Below, piece after piece: positions 19,342 to 27,626 of a stretch of 64,000 nucleotides of DNA. The stretch's first letter is position 1. Every line of letters starts with the position of its first letter. The notes below the pieces were generated by a model, which was not told the DNA's origin, ran no database searches, and saw only the letters and a list, made by a program, of their open reading frames with translations. Both the position numbers and the translations under genes were made by a program. Origin of the DNA: Mycolicibacter engbaekii (GTDB lineage Bacteria > Actinomycetota > Actinomycetes > Mycobacteriales > Mycobacteriaceae); contig NZ_LQOT01000042.1 in the NCBI RefSeq assembly GCF_002101585.1, forward strand, positions 62,001 through 126,000, given 5' to 3'.

Positions 19342-20274
19342 TCAGAGCAGATCGACCCGATGACCGGCCGCCACCACCTTGCCGATGATGCCTGCCAGTC
19401 GCCGATAGGACTCTTCGCGACCACTGGAGGAACGAAAGACCAGCCCGATGCGCCTGCCGGGCTGCGGCGGCGCGAAATGGGCCAGCGCCAGGCCGTTGCG
19501 TTCGGCCTCCACCGCCACCGCCGTCTGCGGGATCAGGGTCACCCCCAGCCCGCCGTTCACGCACTGGACGGCGGTGGCCAGCGATGCCGCGCGCGTGGTC
19601 GCCAATTCCGCGCGCACCCCGGCGTTGCGGCAGATCTCCAGCGTCTGGTCCCGCAGGCAGTGGCCCTCGTCGAGCAACAACAGCGGCAGGTCGGCCAGCG
19701 CGGCCGGCGGCAGTCGGCGCTTGCCGGCCAGCGCATGCCCCGGCGGCAGCGCCAACACGAAATCCTCGTCGTATATCGGGATTTCGGTCATTGCGGGCAC
19801 CTCGGCCGGCAACGCCATCACGGCCGCGTCGACGGCACCCTCGCGTAGCCCGGTGAGCAGTCGCTCGGTCTGATCTTCGATCACCCGCAGGTTGAGCTCC
19901 GGCAGTTCCTCGGCCAGGCCGGCCAGCACCGCGGGCAGCACGTACGGCGCCACCGTGGGGATCAGGCCCAGCCGGACCGCGCCCTGCAAGGGGTCGGCCA
20001 CCCCGGCGGCCGCCGCGGAGAACTGTGCCGCCGCGTCGAGCACCGCATGAGCGTGCGGCAGCAGCTGCTGCCCCTCGGCGGTCAGGAAAACCCGCCGGGT
20101 GGAGCGCTCGATGAGTTGCACCCCCAACCCGGCCTCCAGCGACGACAGGGCCTGCGAGAGGGTGGACTGGCTCAGGCCCAGCCCGGCCGCCGCGAGGCTG
20201 AAGTGGTGCTTCTCGGCCACGGCGGCGAAGGCCCGCAGGCCCGCCAGCGTGGGCTGATAGCTTGCATCGGTCAT
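19342..20274 (-). CDS. oxyR: OxyR, peroxide-sensing LysR-type regulator (intact)
   Basis: 310 residues from ATG 20274. The N-terminal winged HTH is [20 protein letters not shown] and [20 protein letters not shown]. The LysR effector domain carries Cys206 (GHCLRDQ) and Cys215 (LEICRNAG), nine residues apart as Cys199/Cys208 of E. coli OxyR, so the disulfide switch is present. It is divergent from ahpC, its usual target. In M. tuberculosis this gene is inactivated by several lesions; here it reads through with no stop or frameshift. Confidence 0.94.
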   Translation of the reverse strand: MTDASYQPTLAGLRAFAAVAEKHHFSLAAAGLGLSQSTLSQALSSLEAGLGVQLIERSTRRVFLTAEGQQLLPHAHAVLDAAAQFSAAAAGVADPLQGAVRLGLIPTVAPYVLPAVLAGLAEELPELNLRVIEDQTERLLTGLREGAVDAAVMALPAEVPAMTEIPIYDEDFVLALPPGHALAGKRRLPPAALADLPLLLLDEGHCLRDQTLEICRNAGVRAELATTRAASLATAVQCVNGGLGVTLIPQTAVAVEAERNGLALAHFAPPQPGRRIGLVFRSSSGREESYRRLAGIIGKVVAAGHRVDLL

Positions 20275-20277
20275 GCC

Positions 20278-20299
20278 GATAATTATAGTGCGTAGTATC
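20278..20299. promoter_or_regulatory. OxyR-type dyad in the oxyR-ahpC divergent region
   Basis: GATAAT at one end and GTATC at the other form an imperfect 22-bp dyad with outer GATA and TATC arms, typical of LysR T-N11-A-like sites. It starts four bases upstream of the oxyR start codon and 90 bp before ahpC, in an AT-rich patch. Suited to OxyR binding for autoregulation and ahpC control; inferred from position and symmetry. Confidence 0.5.
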
Positions 20300-20388
20300 A
20301 CCTTTCATTTTTAATTTGAATCGGGCACCATGGAGCATGCGGGCGCCCACCGCGCCCCGACGGCACATATCTCACACAAAGGAGTGTC

Positions 20389-20970
20389 ATGGCACTGTTG
20401 ACTATCGGCGACCAGTTCCCGGCCTACAAGGTGACCGCCCTGATCGGGGGCGACCTGTCGAAGGTGAACGGGCCCGATGAGCTCTTCACCACCATCACCA
20501 GCGACGACTACGCCGGCAAGTGGCGCGTGGTGTTCTTCTGGCCCAAGGACTTCACCTTCATTTGCCCCACCGAGATCGCGGCGTTCGGCAAGTTGAACGA
20601 CGAGTTCGCCGACCGCGACGCCCAGGTTCTCGGCGTCTCGACCGACAACGAGTTCGTGCACTACAACTGGCGCGTCACGCACGAGGACCTTAAGACGCTG
20701 CCGTTCCCGATGCTGTCGGACCTCAACCGCGACCTGGTACGGGAGACCGGCGTGCTCAACTCCGACGGGGTCGCCGACCGGGCCACCTTCATCATCGACC
20801 CCAACAACGAGATTCAGTTCGTCTCGGTGACGGCGGGATCGGTGGGCCGCAACGTCGACGAGGTGCTGCGGGTGCTCGACGCCCTGCAGTCCGACGAGCT
20901 GTGCGCGTGCAACTGGAAGAAGGGCGACGCGACGCTGAACGTCGGCGAGCTGCTCAAAGAATCTCTGTGA
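20389..20970 (+). CDS. ahpC: Alkyl hydroperoxide reductase AhpC (2-Cys peroxiredoxin)
   Basis: 193 residues with an AAAGGAGTGTC ribosome site. Peroxidatic Cys59 lies in FTFICPTEIAAFGK. The resolving region ELCACNWKKGD has Cys172 and Cys174, the extra Cys pattern of mycobacterial AhpC (61/174/176 in M. tuberculosis). It reduces organic peroxides, H2O2 and peroxynitrite in the cytoplasm and is re-reduced by AhpD. It is preceded by oxyR (divergent) and followed by ahpD 63 bp downstream. Confidence 0.97.
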   Translation: MALLTIGDQFPAYKVTALIGGDLSKVNGPDELFTTITSDDYAGKWRVVFFWPKDFTFICPTEIAAFGKLNDEFADRDAQVLGVSTDNEFVHYNWRVTHEDLKTLPFPMLSDLNRDLVRETGVLNSDGVADRATFIIDPNNEIQFVSVTAGSVGRNVDEVLRVLDALQSDELCACNWKKGDATLNVGELLKESL

Positions 20971-21033
20971 TCGGAGCCGGATGAATCGCGCTCGCGGTGA
21001 TGTCGGGCGCCAGGATGAGGAGGAACAGCGCCA

Positions 21034-21579
21034 ATGAGTATTGAGAATCTCAAGAACGCGATCCCGGAGTACGCCAAGGACCTCAAGCTCAACCTGGGTT
21101 CGATCGCCCGCAGCACTGTCCTGAACGAGGAGCAGCTCTGGGGCAGTCTGCTCGCCAGTGCCGCGGCCACGCGCAACGCCACGGTGCTGGCCGAGATCGG
21201 TGCCGAGGCCGCCGACAACTTGTCGGCGGAGGCCTACCAGGCCGCCCTGGGCGCCGCCTCGATCATGGGTATGAACAACGTGTTCTACCGTGGGCGGCAC
21301 TTCCTGGACGGCAGCTATGACGACCTCCGGCCCGGGTTGCGGATGAACATCATCGGCAACCCGGGGGTCGACAAGGCGAACTTCGAGCTGTGGAGTTTCG
21401 CGGTCTCGGCGATCAACGGCTGCCAGGCGTGCGTTGCCTCCCACGAGCAGGTCGTGCGAGAGGCGGGCATCGGACGCGAAGCGGTACTGGAAGCGCTCAA
21501 GGTCGCCTCGATCGTGGCCGGAGTGGGGCAGGCGGTCTTTGCCGCCGCCGCCGACCCGGCCGCCTCGCCGGCGGGCTGA
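21034..21579 (+). CDS. ahpD: Alkylhydroperoxidase AhpD
   Basis: 181 residues. Active site Cys130-x-x-Cys133 with His137 ([15 protein letters not shown]), at the same numbers as M. tuberculosis AhpD. All-helical trimer that couples AhpC to lipoamide/Lpd/SucB-type reductants. An SD-like GAGGAGGAACAG precedes the ATG. It forms an operon with ahpC. Confidence 0.96.
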   Translation: MSIENLKNAIPEYAKDLKLNLGSIARSTVLNEEQLWGSLLASAAATRNATVLAEIGAEAADNLSAEAYQAALGAASIMGMNNVFYRGRHFLDGSYDDLRPGLRMNIIGNPGVDKANFELWSFAVSAINGCQACVASHEQVVREAGIGREAVLEALKVASIVAGVGQAVFAAAADPAASPAG

Positions 21580-21586
21580 TGCCGAT

Positions 21587-21620
21587 CGGCGCGCGCCGGG
21601 TAAGCACCCGGCGCGCGCCG
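21587..21620. terminator. Strong hairpin between ahpD and the DUF1810 gene
   Basis: A perfect 15-bp inverted repeat (CGGCGCGCGCCGGGT and ACCCGGCGCGCGCCG) with a four-base loop starts eight bases after ahpD and ends six bases before the stop of the convergent DUF1810 gene. There is no T-run, so it is a terminator-like stem that may serve both directions. Confidence 0.6.
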
Positions 21621-21626
21621 TAGGCC

Positions 21627-22085
21627 TCAGCTGTCCAGCCGCGCCAACCGTTCCACCGTCACCGGGTCCTCCTGCCCGGCGAAATAGCGGTCCAGCACCG
21701 CGTGAACCTCGCTGCACGCGCACCTGCCGACGTGCCCTCCGCCCGCGCAGGCCCGGCCGAACAACGTCATCGACGACCGAAGCTTGAGATCGTCGGGCCG
21801 GCCCAGAATCTCCTCGATGGACTCACCGCGCACCGCGCCGATCAGGCCCGCACATTCCTGCAGGCGCGGCCCGAGCACGTCGTGAGCCAGGTAGGCCCGT
21901 GCCTCGGCCGCCGACCCGATCCCGTAGCGCCGCGCCATCGCGCTGGTGCCCAATCCCGCCAACTGCGGAAACACGAACCACATCCAGTGGCTGCGTTTGC
22001 GGCCGGCGCGCAGTTCGGTGAGCACGGTGTCGTACACCCCGGCCTGCGCGTCGACGAAACGCTGTAGCCCGAAGGTGTCGGCCAT
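21627..22085 (-). CDS. DUF1810 family protein (Rv1873-like)
   Basis: 152 residues. DUF1810 signatures: [21 protein letters not shown], then [18 protein letters not shown], and [19 protein letters not shown]. Rv1873 of M. tuberculosis (145 aa) is a structurally solved member of this all-helical family without known function. The frame stays open upstream of the chosen ATG (22085), but that start fits the family N-terminus. It is divergent from lldD2 with only 46 bp between, as in M. tuberculosis. Confidence 0.9.
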   Translation of the reverse strand: MADTFGLQRFVDAQAGVYDTVLTELRAGRKRSHWMWFVFPQLAGLGTSAMARRYGIGSAAEARAYLAHDVLGPRLQECAGLIGAVRGESIEEILGRPDDLKLRSSMTLFGRACAGGGHVGRCACSEVHAVLDRYFAGQEDPVTVERLARLDS

Positions 22086-22131
22086 GCCCCAACCGTGGCA
22101 CAGTTCGAGTGCGGCAGTAAAGGAGTCAGCG

Positions 22132-23370
22132 ATGTCGGCGACACAGCGGCGGTTCCCCAGAATAGGCGAGCTCGCCCCCCTGATCCGATTGCGCAGACCG
22201 CGGTTGAACCGCACCGCGCGCCGCCTCGAGCGTGCGCTGACCGTCGAGGACCTGCGGGACCTCGCCAAGCGGCGCACACCGCGGGCGGCTTTCGACTACA
22301 CCGACGGCGCCGCCGAAGACGAGATCTCGTTGGGCCGCGCCCGACAGGCCTTCCGCGACATCGAGTTCCATCCCGCCATCCTGCGCGACGTCACCAGCGT
22401 CGACACCACCGCCAGCGTGCTGGGGGCGTCGGTCGCGTTGCCGTTCGCGATCGCACCCACCGGCTTCACCCGGCTCATGCACACCGCGGGCGAACTGGCC
22501 GGTGCCCGCGCGGCCGCTGCCGCGGGCATCCCGTTCTCGCTGTCCACCCTCGGCACGGCCTCCATCGAGGACGTCGCGCAGGCCGCCCCGACAGCGCGCC
22601 GCTGGTTTCAGCTGTACATGTGGCACGACCGCGATCGGTCGATGGCGCTGCTGCGCCGCGCCGCCGACGCGGGCTACGACACCCTGATGGTGACGGTCGA
22701 CTGCCCGGTCGCGGGGGCACGCCGGCGCGACACGCGCAACGGCATGTCGATTCCCCCGGCGCTGACGCCGCGGACCGTCGCCGACGCCGCCCTGCATCCG
22801 GCCTGGTGGTTCGACCTGTTCACCACCGAGCCGCTGTCCTTCGCCTCGCTGGACCGATGGTCGGGCACCGTCGCGCAGTACATGGACTCGATGTTCGACC
22901 CGAGCGTGACCTTCGACGACCTGGCGTGGATCAAATCCCAATGGCCGGGCCGATTCGTCGTCAAAGGCATTCAGACCGTCGCCGACGCCCGCACCGTGGT
23001 CGATGTGGGCGCAGACGGCATCGTGCTGTCCAACCACGGCGGCCGCCAGCTCGACCGGGCACCCGTGCCGTTTCACCTGCTGCCCGAGGTGGCCCGCGAC
23101 GTCGGACGTGACACCGAGATCCTGCTGGACACCGGCATCATGAGCGGCGCCGACATCGTCGCGGCGGTCGCACTGGGCGCACGGTGCACCCTGATCGGCC
23201 GGGCCTACCTCTATGGCCTGATGGCCGGCGGACAGGCCGGCGTGCACCGGGTGATCGACATCCTGGCCGAACAGATCCGGCGCACCATGCGACTGCTCGG
23301 CGTCCGCGATCTGGCGGAGTTGTCCCCGCAGCACGTGACCCAGCTGCAACGGCTGGTACCCCGCCGGTAA
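22132..23370 (+). CDS. lldD2: L-lactate dehydrogenase (quinone/cytochrome type) LldD2
   Basis: 412 residues with AAAGGAG upstream of ATG 22132. FMN-dependent alpha-hydroxy-acid dehydrogenase: [18 protein letters not shown] near the N-terminus, [19 protein letters not shown], the Lys in [14 protein letters not shown], and the catalytic His in [15 protein letters not shown]. Oxidises L-lactate to pyruvate, passing electrons to the respiratory chain. In M. tuberculosis LldD2 (Rv1872c, 414 aa) is needed for growth on lactate. Divergent from the DUF1810 gene; an accessory pair follows it. Confidence 0.93.
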   Translation: MSATQRRFPRIGELAPLIRLRRPRLNRTARRLERALTVEDLRDLAKRRTPRAAFDYTDGAAEDEISLGRARQAFRDIEFHPAILRDVTSVDTTASVLGASVALPFAIAPTGFTRLMHTAGELAGARAAAAAGIPFSLSTLGTASIEDVAQAAPTARRWFQLYMWHDRDRSMALLRRAADAGYDTLMVTVDCPVAGARRRDTRNGMSIPPALTPRTVADAALHPAWWFDLFTTEPLSFASLDRWSGTVAQYMDSMFDPSVTFDDLAWIKSQWPGRFVVKGIQTVADARTVVDVGADGIVLSNHGGRQLDRAPVPFHLLPEVARDVGRDTEILLDTGIMSGADIVAAVALGARCTLIGRAYLYGLMAGGQAGVHRVIDILAEQIRRTMRLLGVRDLAELSPQHVTQLQRLVPRR

Positions 23371-23387
23371 CGCCGCCGGGCCGCCCT

Positions 23388-24869
23388 TCAGAACGCGGGG
23401 GCTCGCATGACCAGCGCGGCGATCATGTCGGTCAGCACACCCGCCTCGCCGGCGATGTGCGACCCGCAGGCCTTGACGTCGATCACCGTGTCCGCCAACG
23501 CATTGAGCACCCGCTGGCAGCTGTAGCCCCCGGAGTCCAGGGTGTAGGTCTGCGACATCCGCGGCGCATCGCCGACCTCGTCGCCGATGGTCCAGGTGTA
23601 GGTGTTGTTGTCGGGGTAGGTCACGGCGACCGTCTGGCCCACACAGGACCGCCACCTGGCCAGCGATTCCTCGGCGAACGCCGCCGCCCGGCCGGACTTC
23701 GACGCGAACACCACGATGTCCTGGTCGACGAAGTTCCGGCCGTTGACCCCAGCCCGTTGCAGCCCGCCGGGTTCCTCGAGCACCTTCCACGCCGCCCGCT
23801 GCGGCTCACTGCCCTGGTAGACCTCTTCCAGACCCGGGTACAGCACGCCCAGGCACTGTGGCGCCGTCGCCGTGATCGCTCCCCTGGGCTTGAGGGATTC
23901 CAGATCGGCCTCCACCGTCTGCATCCCCGGCGTGGCCATCGCGGCCCGCACATCCTCGTCGGCGGCCAGGGGCGCAGCGGCCTGCTCCGGCCCGGTGCGG
24001 GTGAGTCCGAACGCCAGCCCACCCGCGGCCACCACCGCCACGGCCGCGCCCGCCACCAGAACCTTCTTGGCCGACCAGCGCCCCCGTCGCCGTCCGGGCT
24101 CCTCAGAATCCGCACCGCCGCCCCCGGCGGGAGGATCCGGCGGGGCCGGCCGGGCGACCACGGGCCGCGGGCCGGTCACGGGTGCCGCCGCCATCCCCAC
24201 CGTCTCGGCGGTGAAGCTCGGCTCGTTGGCGGCCAGCACGGCATCGACATCGGCGCGGGTGCGCACGGTGACGTCCGGCCGGTCCCGCAACCGGCACAGC
24301 AGCGCGAGGATGTCATTGCGGACGGTCGGGTCGTGACAGTCCTCGTCGAGCCGCGACCGCAGTTCCAGAACGAGTTCGGCCTGCTTGCGGTAGCTCAGCT
24401 CGGGTCCGGACAGTTCCGAGGAGAGCCGCATGAGGTAGGCGAAGGGCACCACCGGTTCCTCCGGCAGCGGCCGGGGCAGCGGGACGGCCCGCCGCGACAG
24501 GCTTCGCAGCGCGGCGGTCAATCGGGTGTTGGCGGCGATGTTGCGGGTTCGGTAGTCGATGATCTGGGTCGCGGCGACGGGGGTGACCCGCACACTGTCG
24601 ACCGGCCCGATCTGCACCGGCAGAACCGGCCGGTACAGGGCGCGCGCGTAGGCCAACTCCGCCTGACAGGGCTTGGACCGCAACGAATTATTGGACAACG
24701 CGACAATAAACACCGAACAGCAGCGGATCCGGTCCAGGATCGTCTGCCACCACGCCTCGCCGCCACCCAGCTCTTCGTCCAGCCACACCCGCTGGCCGGC
24801 GCTGCGCAGGTCACAGACCAGCGGATCGACCAACTCGCGATCCTGGCTGGCGTAACTGACAAACAGCAT
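23388..24869 (-). CDS. TIR domain-TM-PknH-sensor-like protein
   Basis: 493 residues from the ATG at 24869 after GGAGAGG. Residues 1-125 form a TIR domain (MLFVSYASQDRELVDPL; WLDEELGGGEAWWQTILDRI; FIVALSNNSLRSKPCQAEL). The position of the NADase Glu in active TIRs is occupied here by Trp41 in the AWWQ run, by hand alignment. After a linker, basic residues precede a TM helix at 268-289. The outer region (295-493) resembles the PknH extracellular sensor: four Cys (339, 409, 451, 468), ARWRSCVGQTVAV, TWTIGDEVGDAPRMSQTY and VRNALADTVIDVKACG-like segments (as read: VLNALADTVIDVKACG). A predicted sensor with cytoplasmic TIR output. Divergent from the TrkA_N-RyR gene. Confidence 0.82.
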   Translation of the reverse strand: MLFVSYASQDRELVDPLVCDLRSAGQRVWLDEELGGGEAWWQTILDRIRCCSVFIVALSNNSLRSKPCQAELAYARALYRPVLPVQIGPVDSVRVTPVAATQIIDYRTRNIAANTRLTAALRSLSRRAVPLPRPLPEEPVVPFAYLMRLSSELSGPELSYRKQAELVLELRSRLDEDCHDPTVRNDILALLCRLRDRPDVTVRTRADVDAVLAANEPSFTAETVGMAAAPVTGPRPVVARPAPPDPPAGGGGADSEEPGRRRGRWSAKKVLVAGAAVAVVAAGGLAFGLTRTGPEQAAAPLAADEDVRAAMATPGMQTVEADLESLKPRGAITATAPQCLGVLYPGLEEVYQGSEPQRAAWKVLEEPGGLQRAGVNGRNFVDQDIVVFASKSGRAAAFAEESLARWRSCVGQTVAVTYPDNNTYTWTIGDEVGDAPRMSQTYTLDSGGYSCQRVLNALADTVIDVKACGSHIAGEAGVLTDMIAALVMRAPAF

Positions 24870-24956
24870 GGTCCTCTCCGGGGCTGGTAGGCACAGCGCC
24901 GAATCACCGCGGCAGACGCCCAAGACATGACCAAAGTCCCATGTCGGAAGTCCCGC

Positions 24957-24998
24957 TTCGGGGTTAGTGTACGAGGATTCGGGGTTAGTGTACGAGGA
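24957..24998. repeat. Perfect 21-bp tandem duplication between the TIR and TrkA_N-RyR genes
   Basis: Two adjacent identical 21-bp units occupy 24957-24977 and 24978-24998; each runs from TTCGGGG to GTACGAGGA and includes GTTAGTGTA. 21 bp is two helical turns and also seven codons, so it does not break the upstream-extended frame of the next gene. It lies in the 190-bp shared upstream region, suited to a direct-repeat operator or simply a replication slip. Confidence 0.85.
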
Positions 24999-25059
24999 AC
25001 AGTGCGCTTTCGCGATGGGCCGACCGACCTGGGAGGAGGCGCGGGAGGAGACGAGCCAG

Positions 25060-26883
25060 ATGGCAAGTCCTGGCGCACAACCCGCTCGGCCGGTCGAACC
25101 GCGGCGCGATATGCCGCCAGAAACGCTGCCGCACAAGCTGTTGACCGGTTTGACCGACCCGCATTGGTACTGGCTGTTGATCCCGGCCGGCATCGCTGCG
25201 TTTGCCTTGGGGCTGTGGGGCTATGGATCCTATGGCGGCGGCGAGCATTCCCCCTCCGACGTCGTCTACGGCGCGGTCAAACTGTTCTTCCTGCACGCGG
25301 CTCCGCAGCCGGAGAGCCACGTCGGCCCGGCGCTGGACATCGCCCGCTTCCTCGCACCCGTGGTTGCCGGATGGGCCGCGCTCATCGCGGTGGTCTCGCT
25401 GTTTCGGGACCGGGTGCAGCAGTTGCTGATTCCGTTCAGGCATGGGCATGTGGTGGTCTGCGGTCTCGGTTATGCCGGGTTCGAGTTCGTCCGCAAGCTG
25501 CGTGCCGCGGGCTATCGGGCGGTCGTGATCGAATCCGACGAGACCAACCCGCGCATCCCGCTCTGCCGCAACTGGGGGTTCCCCGTGGTGATCGGAGACG
25601 CACAGCTCGGGCCGACACTCGAATCAGCCGGACTGCGGCGCGCCGCCCGGCTGCTCGCGGTGACCTCGGACAGCGTGGTCAACACCGAAATCGTCCTGCT
25701 CGCGGGCCGATTGGCCAAGGACACGGCGAAGAAGAAGGCGCACATGTTCGGCGGGCGCTCACGCGCACACCAGCTGCGCTGCCTGGCGCGCATCGAGCAC
25801 CCCGGGCTGTCGGTGCTGTTGCGGCTCGCGGAGTCCAATCGCGGCGACGAGCAGTCAATCGTCGACTTCTTCAACATCGACTCCCTCGGCGCTCGCCTGC
25901 TGCTGGCCCAGCATCCGCTGCGGACCGCGCAACCGCCCCACATCGTGGTCGCCCACCTCGGCGGTGTGGGCGCCGGATTGGTGTTCCAGGCCGCCCGCCA
26001 CTGGCACGACACACGCGCCGACAACCAGCCACTGCGCGTGACGGTGCTCGACGACCACGCCGCCGACACGGTGGCCAAGCTGACAGCGGACTACCCGGCA
26101 CTGGACGAGGTCTGCGAATTCCGTTGCAGCACTGCATCGGTGCGCGATATCGAGCGGCTGACCCAAGACGCGTCCTACCCGGTGACCCAAGCGTATGTGA
26201 CCGGTTACCACGACGAACGCAACGTCGAGTCGGCTTTGAACCTGCGCCGTGCCCTCGACAGCACCGTGCCGGTGGTCACGGTCATCTCGCGCGCCTACGG
26301 TGTCGCCGAACTTCTCGAGGAGCAGGCGGCCCTGGGCGGCGCCGCGATCTCGGTGTTCCGGACCCTGCGGGAGACCTGCAGCGTAGAGCTGATCGAAGGC
26401 GGGTCGCTGGAGACCGTTGCCCAAGAAATCCACCGCCGCTACTGCCTGATGCAGCCCGCGGGCGCACCGGCGCCACCAGCCTGGCCGGAATTGCCGGATC
26501 CACTCAAGGACTCCAGTCGTGCTCAGGCCCGGCACATCGGGGTGAAGTTGCGCAGCATCGGGTGCGTCATCGCCCCGCTGCGCAACTGGCACGCCAAGGA
26601 CTTCCAGTTCACCGACGACGAAGTGGACACACTCGGCACCATGGAACACGACCGCTGGATGCAGGAGAAGCTCGCCGCCGGCTGGACTCTGGGCGCCGAG
26701 GACCCCTTACGCAGGAAAGACCCGCATCTGGTGCCGATGGCGCAGCTGCCGCCCGATATCGCCGAGGTGGACCGGATTTTCGTGCGGGCCATCCCGGAGA
26801 TGCTGGCAGCCGTCGGGCTGGAGGTCGTCGACGTGACGCAATCGGCTGGGCGGTATCCGGCGCGCAGTCTGTCCGGCCAGTAA
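25060..26883 (+). CDS. 2TM-TrkA_N-RyR domain protein (predicted ligand-gated channel/sensor)
   Basis: 607 residues from the ATG at 25060, chosen because GGGAGGAG lies about ten bases upstream; starts at 25015 (ATG) and 24967 (GTG) are alternatives. Two TM helices (about 37-53 and 92-113) flank a loop. A Rossmann TrkA_N domain follows (VVVCGLGYAGFEFVRKL at 131) with acidic ESDETNPRIPLC. A second Rossmann-like unit starts at IVVAHLGGVGAGLVFQA. The C-terminal 85 residues are a RyR domain (MEHDRWMQEKLAAGWTLG, PHLVPMAQLPPDIAEVDR). Prokaryotic RyR modules are thought to sense small ligands. The substrate is unknown. Divergent from the TIR gene. Confidence 0.82.
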   Translation: MASPGAQPARPVEPRRDMPPETLPHKLLTGLTDPHWYWLLIPAGIAAFALGLWGYGSYGGGEHSPSDVVYGAVKLFFLHAAPQPESHVGPALDIARFLAPVVAGWAALIAVVSLFRDRVQQLLIPFRHGHVVVCGLGYAGFEFVRKLRAAGYRAVVIESDETNPRIPLCRNWGFPVVIGDAQLGPTLESAGLRRAARLLAVTSDSVVNTEIVLLAGRLAKDTAKKKAHMFGGRSRAHQLRCLARIEHPGLSVLLRLAESNRGDEQSIVDFFNIDSLGARLLLAQHPLRTAQPPHIVVAHLGGVGAGLVFQAARHWHDTRADNQPLRVTVLDDHAADTVAKLTADYPALDEVCEFRCSTASVRDIERLTQDASYPVTQAYVTGYHDERNVESALNLRRALDSTVPVVTVISRAYGVAELLEEQAALGGAAISVFRTLRETCSVELIEGGSLETVAQEIHRRYCLMQPAGAPAPPAWPELPDPLKDSSRAQARHIGVKLRSIGCVIAPLRNWHAKDFQFTDDEVDTLGTMEHDRWMQEKLAAGWTLGAEDPLRRKDPHLVPMAQLPPDIAEVDRIFVRAIPEMLAAVGLEVVDVTQSAGRYPARSLSGQ

Positions 26884-26960
26884 CGGCCGTCTTCTCCGCC
26901 GCCGGGCCCAGGGGGTCCCGCCGGGTTTCTGGGGTCTCGAGGCCGGGTATAGCCGCAGCC

Positions 26961-27596
26961 GTGACCACTCACAAGGAGCTTGTGCGCCGGTTGTTGCGGC
27001 GGGCGGGCACCACCTACGCCCAGGAGGCCGGCATTCGGCTGCGCAATCAGCCGATGCCGCTGTTCCAGCTGCTGATGTTGTGCATGCTGGCCAGCAAGCC
27101 GATCGACTCCGCCGTGGCAGCCCGCGCGGCCCGCGAGCTGTTCAGGAATGGATTACGCACCCCGCACAAAGTCCTCGAAGCCGACCGGCAGACCATGATC
27201 GACGCCATGGGACGGGCTCACTACCGCCGCTACGACGAGAGTTCGGCCACCATGCTCGCCGAATTGGCGGAGGCGACACAGACCAACTACGGAGGCGATC
27301 TTCGGCTGCTCGCCGAACGCAGCGGGCGCGACGTCGAGGCGGCCACCGAGGCGCTGAAGGCCTACAAGGGGATAGGCGACGTGGGCGCGAGCATCTTTCT
27401 CCGGGAGGCCCAGGACGTCTGGCCGTGGGCGCGCTACACGTTCGACGAGCGCGCACTGGAAGGGGCACGCGAACTCGGACTCCCCACTGACCCAAACGAA
27501 CTCGGTGCGCTGGCCCAGGGCCGCAACGCCGAACTCGCAGCGGCACTGGTGCGCTACTGCACCGACCCAGACATCCGGGCGCAACTCGACGAATGA
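26961..27596 (+). CDS. HhH-GPD-like DNA glycosylase/endonuclease-family protein (Rv1870c-position)
   Basis: 211 residues from GTG at 26961. All-helical, with the helix-hairpin-helix LKAYKGIGDVGASIFLREAQ near residue 132 and a downstream Asp in ARYTFDERALEGA at the place of the catalytic Asp of endonuclease III-like enzymes. The Lys of bifunctional glycosylases (GxGxKTA) is replaced by Val here (GIGDVGA), and no FeS-cluster Cys are present, so a monofunctional or non-catalytic member is likely. Length and position match M. tuberculosis Rv1870c (211 aa). It lies 77 bp after the TrkA_N-RyR gene on the same strand. Confidence 0.7.
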   Translation: MTTHKELVRRLLRRAGTTYAQEAGIRLRNQPMPLFQLLMLCMLASKPIDSAVAARAARELFRNGLRTPHKVLEADRQTMIDAMGRAHYRRYDESSATMLAELAEATQTNYGGDLRLLAERSGRDVEAATEALKAYKGIGDVGASIFLREAQDVWPWARYTFDERALEGARELGLPTDPNELGALAQGRNAELAAALVRYCTDPDIRAQLDE

Positions 27597-27626
27597 CGGG
27601 GCGGCGAAAACACGTCGCCCGCCGAA

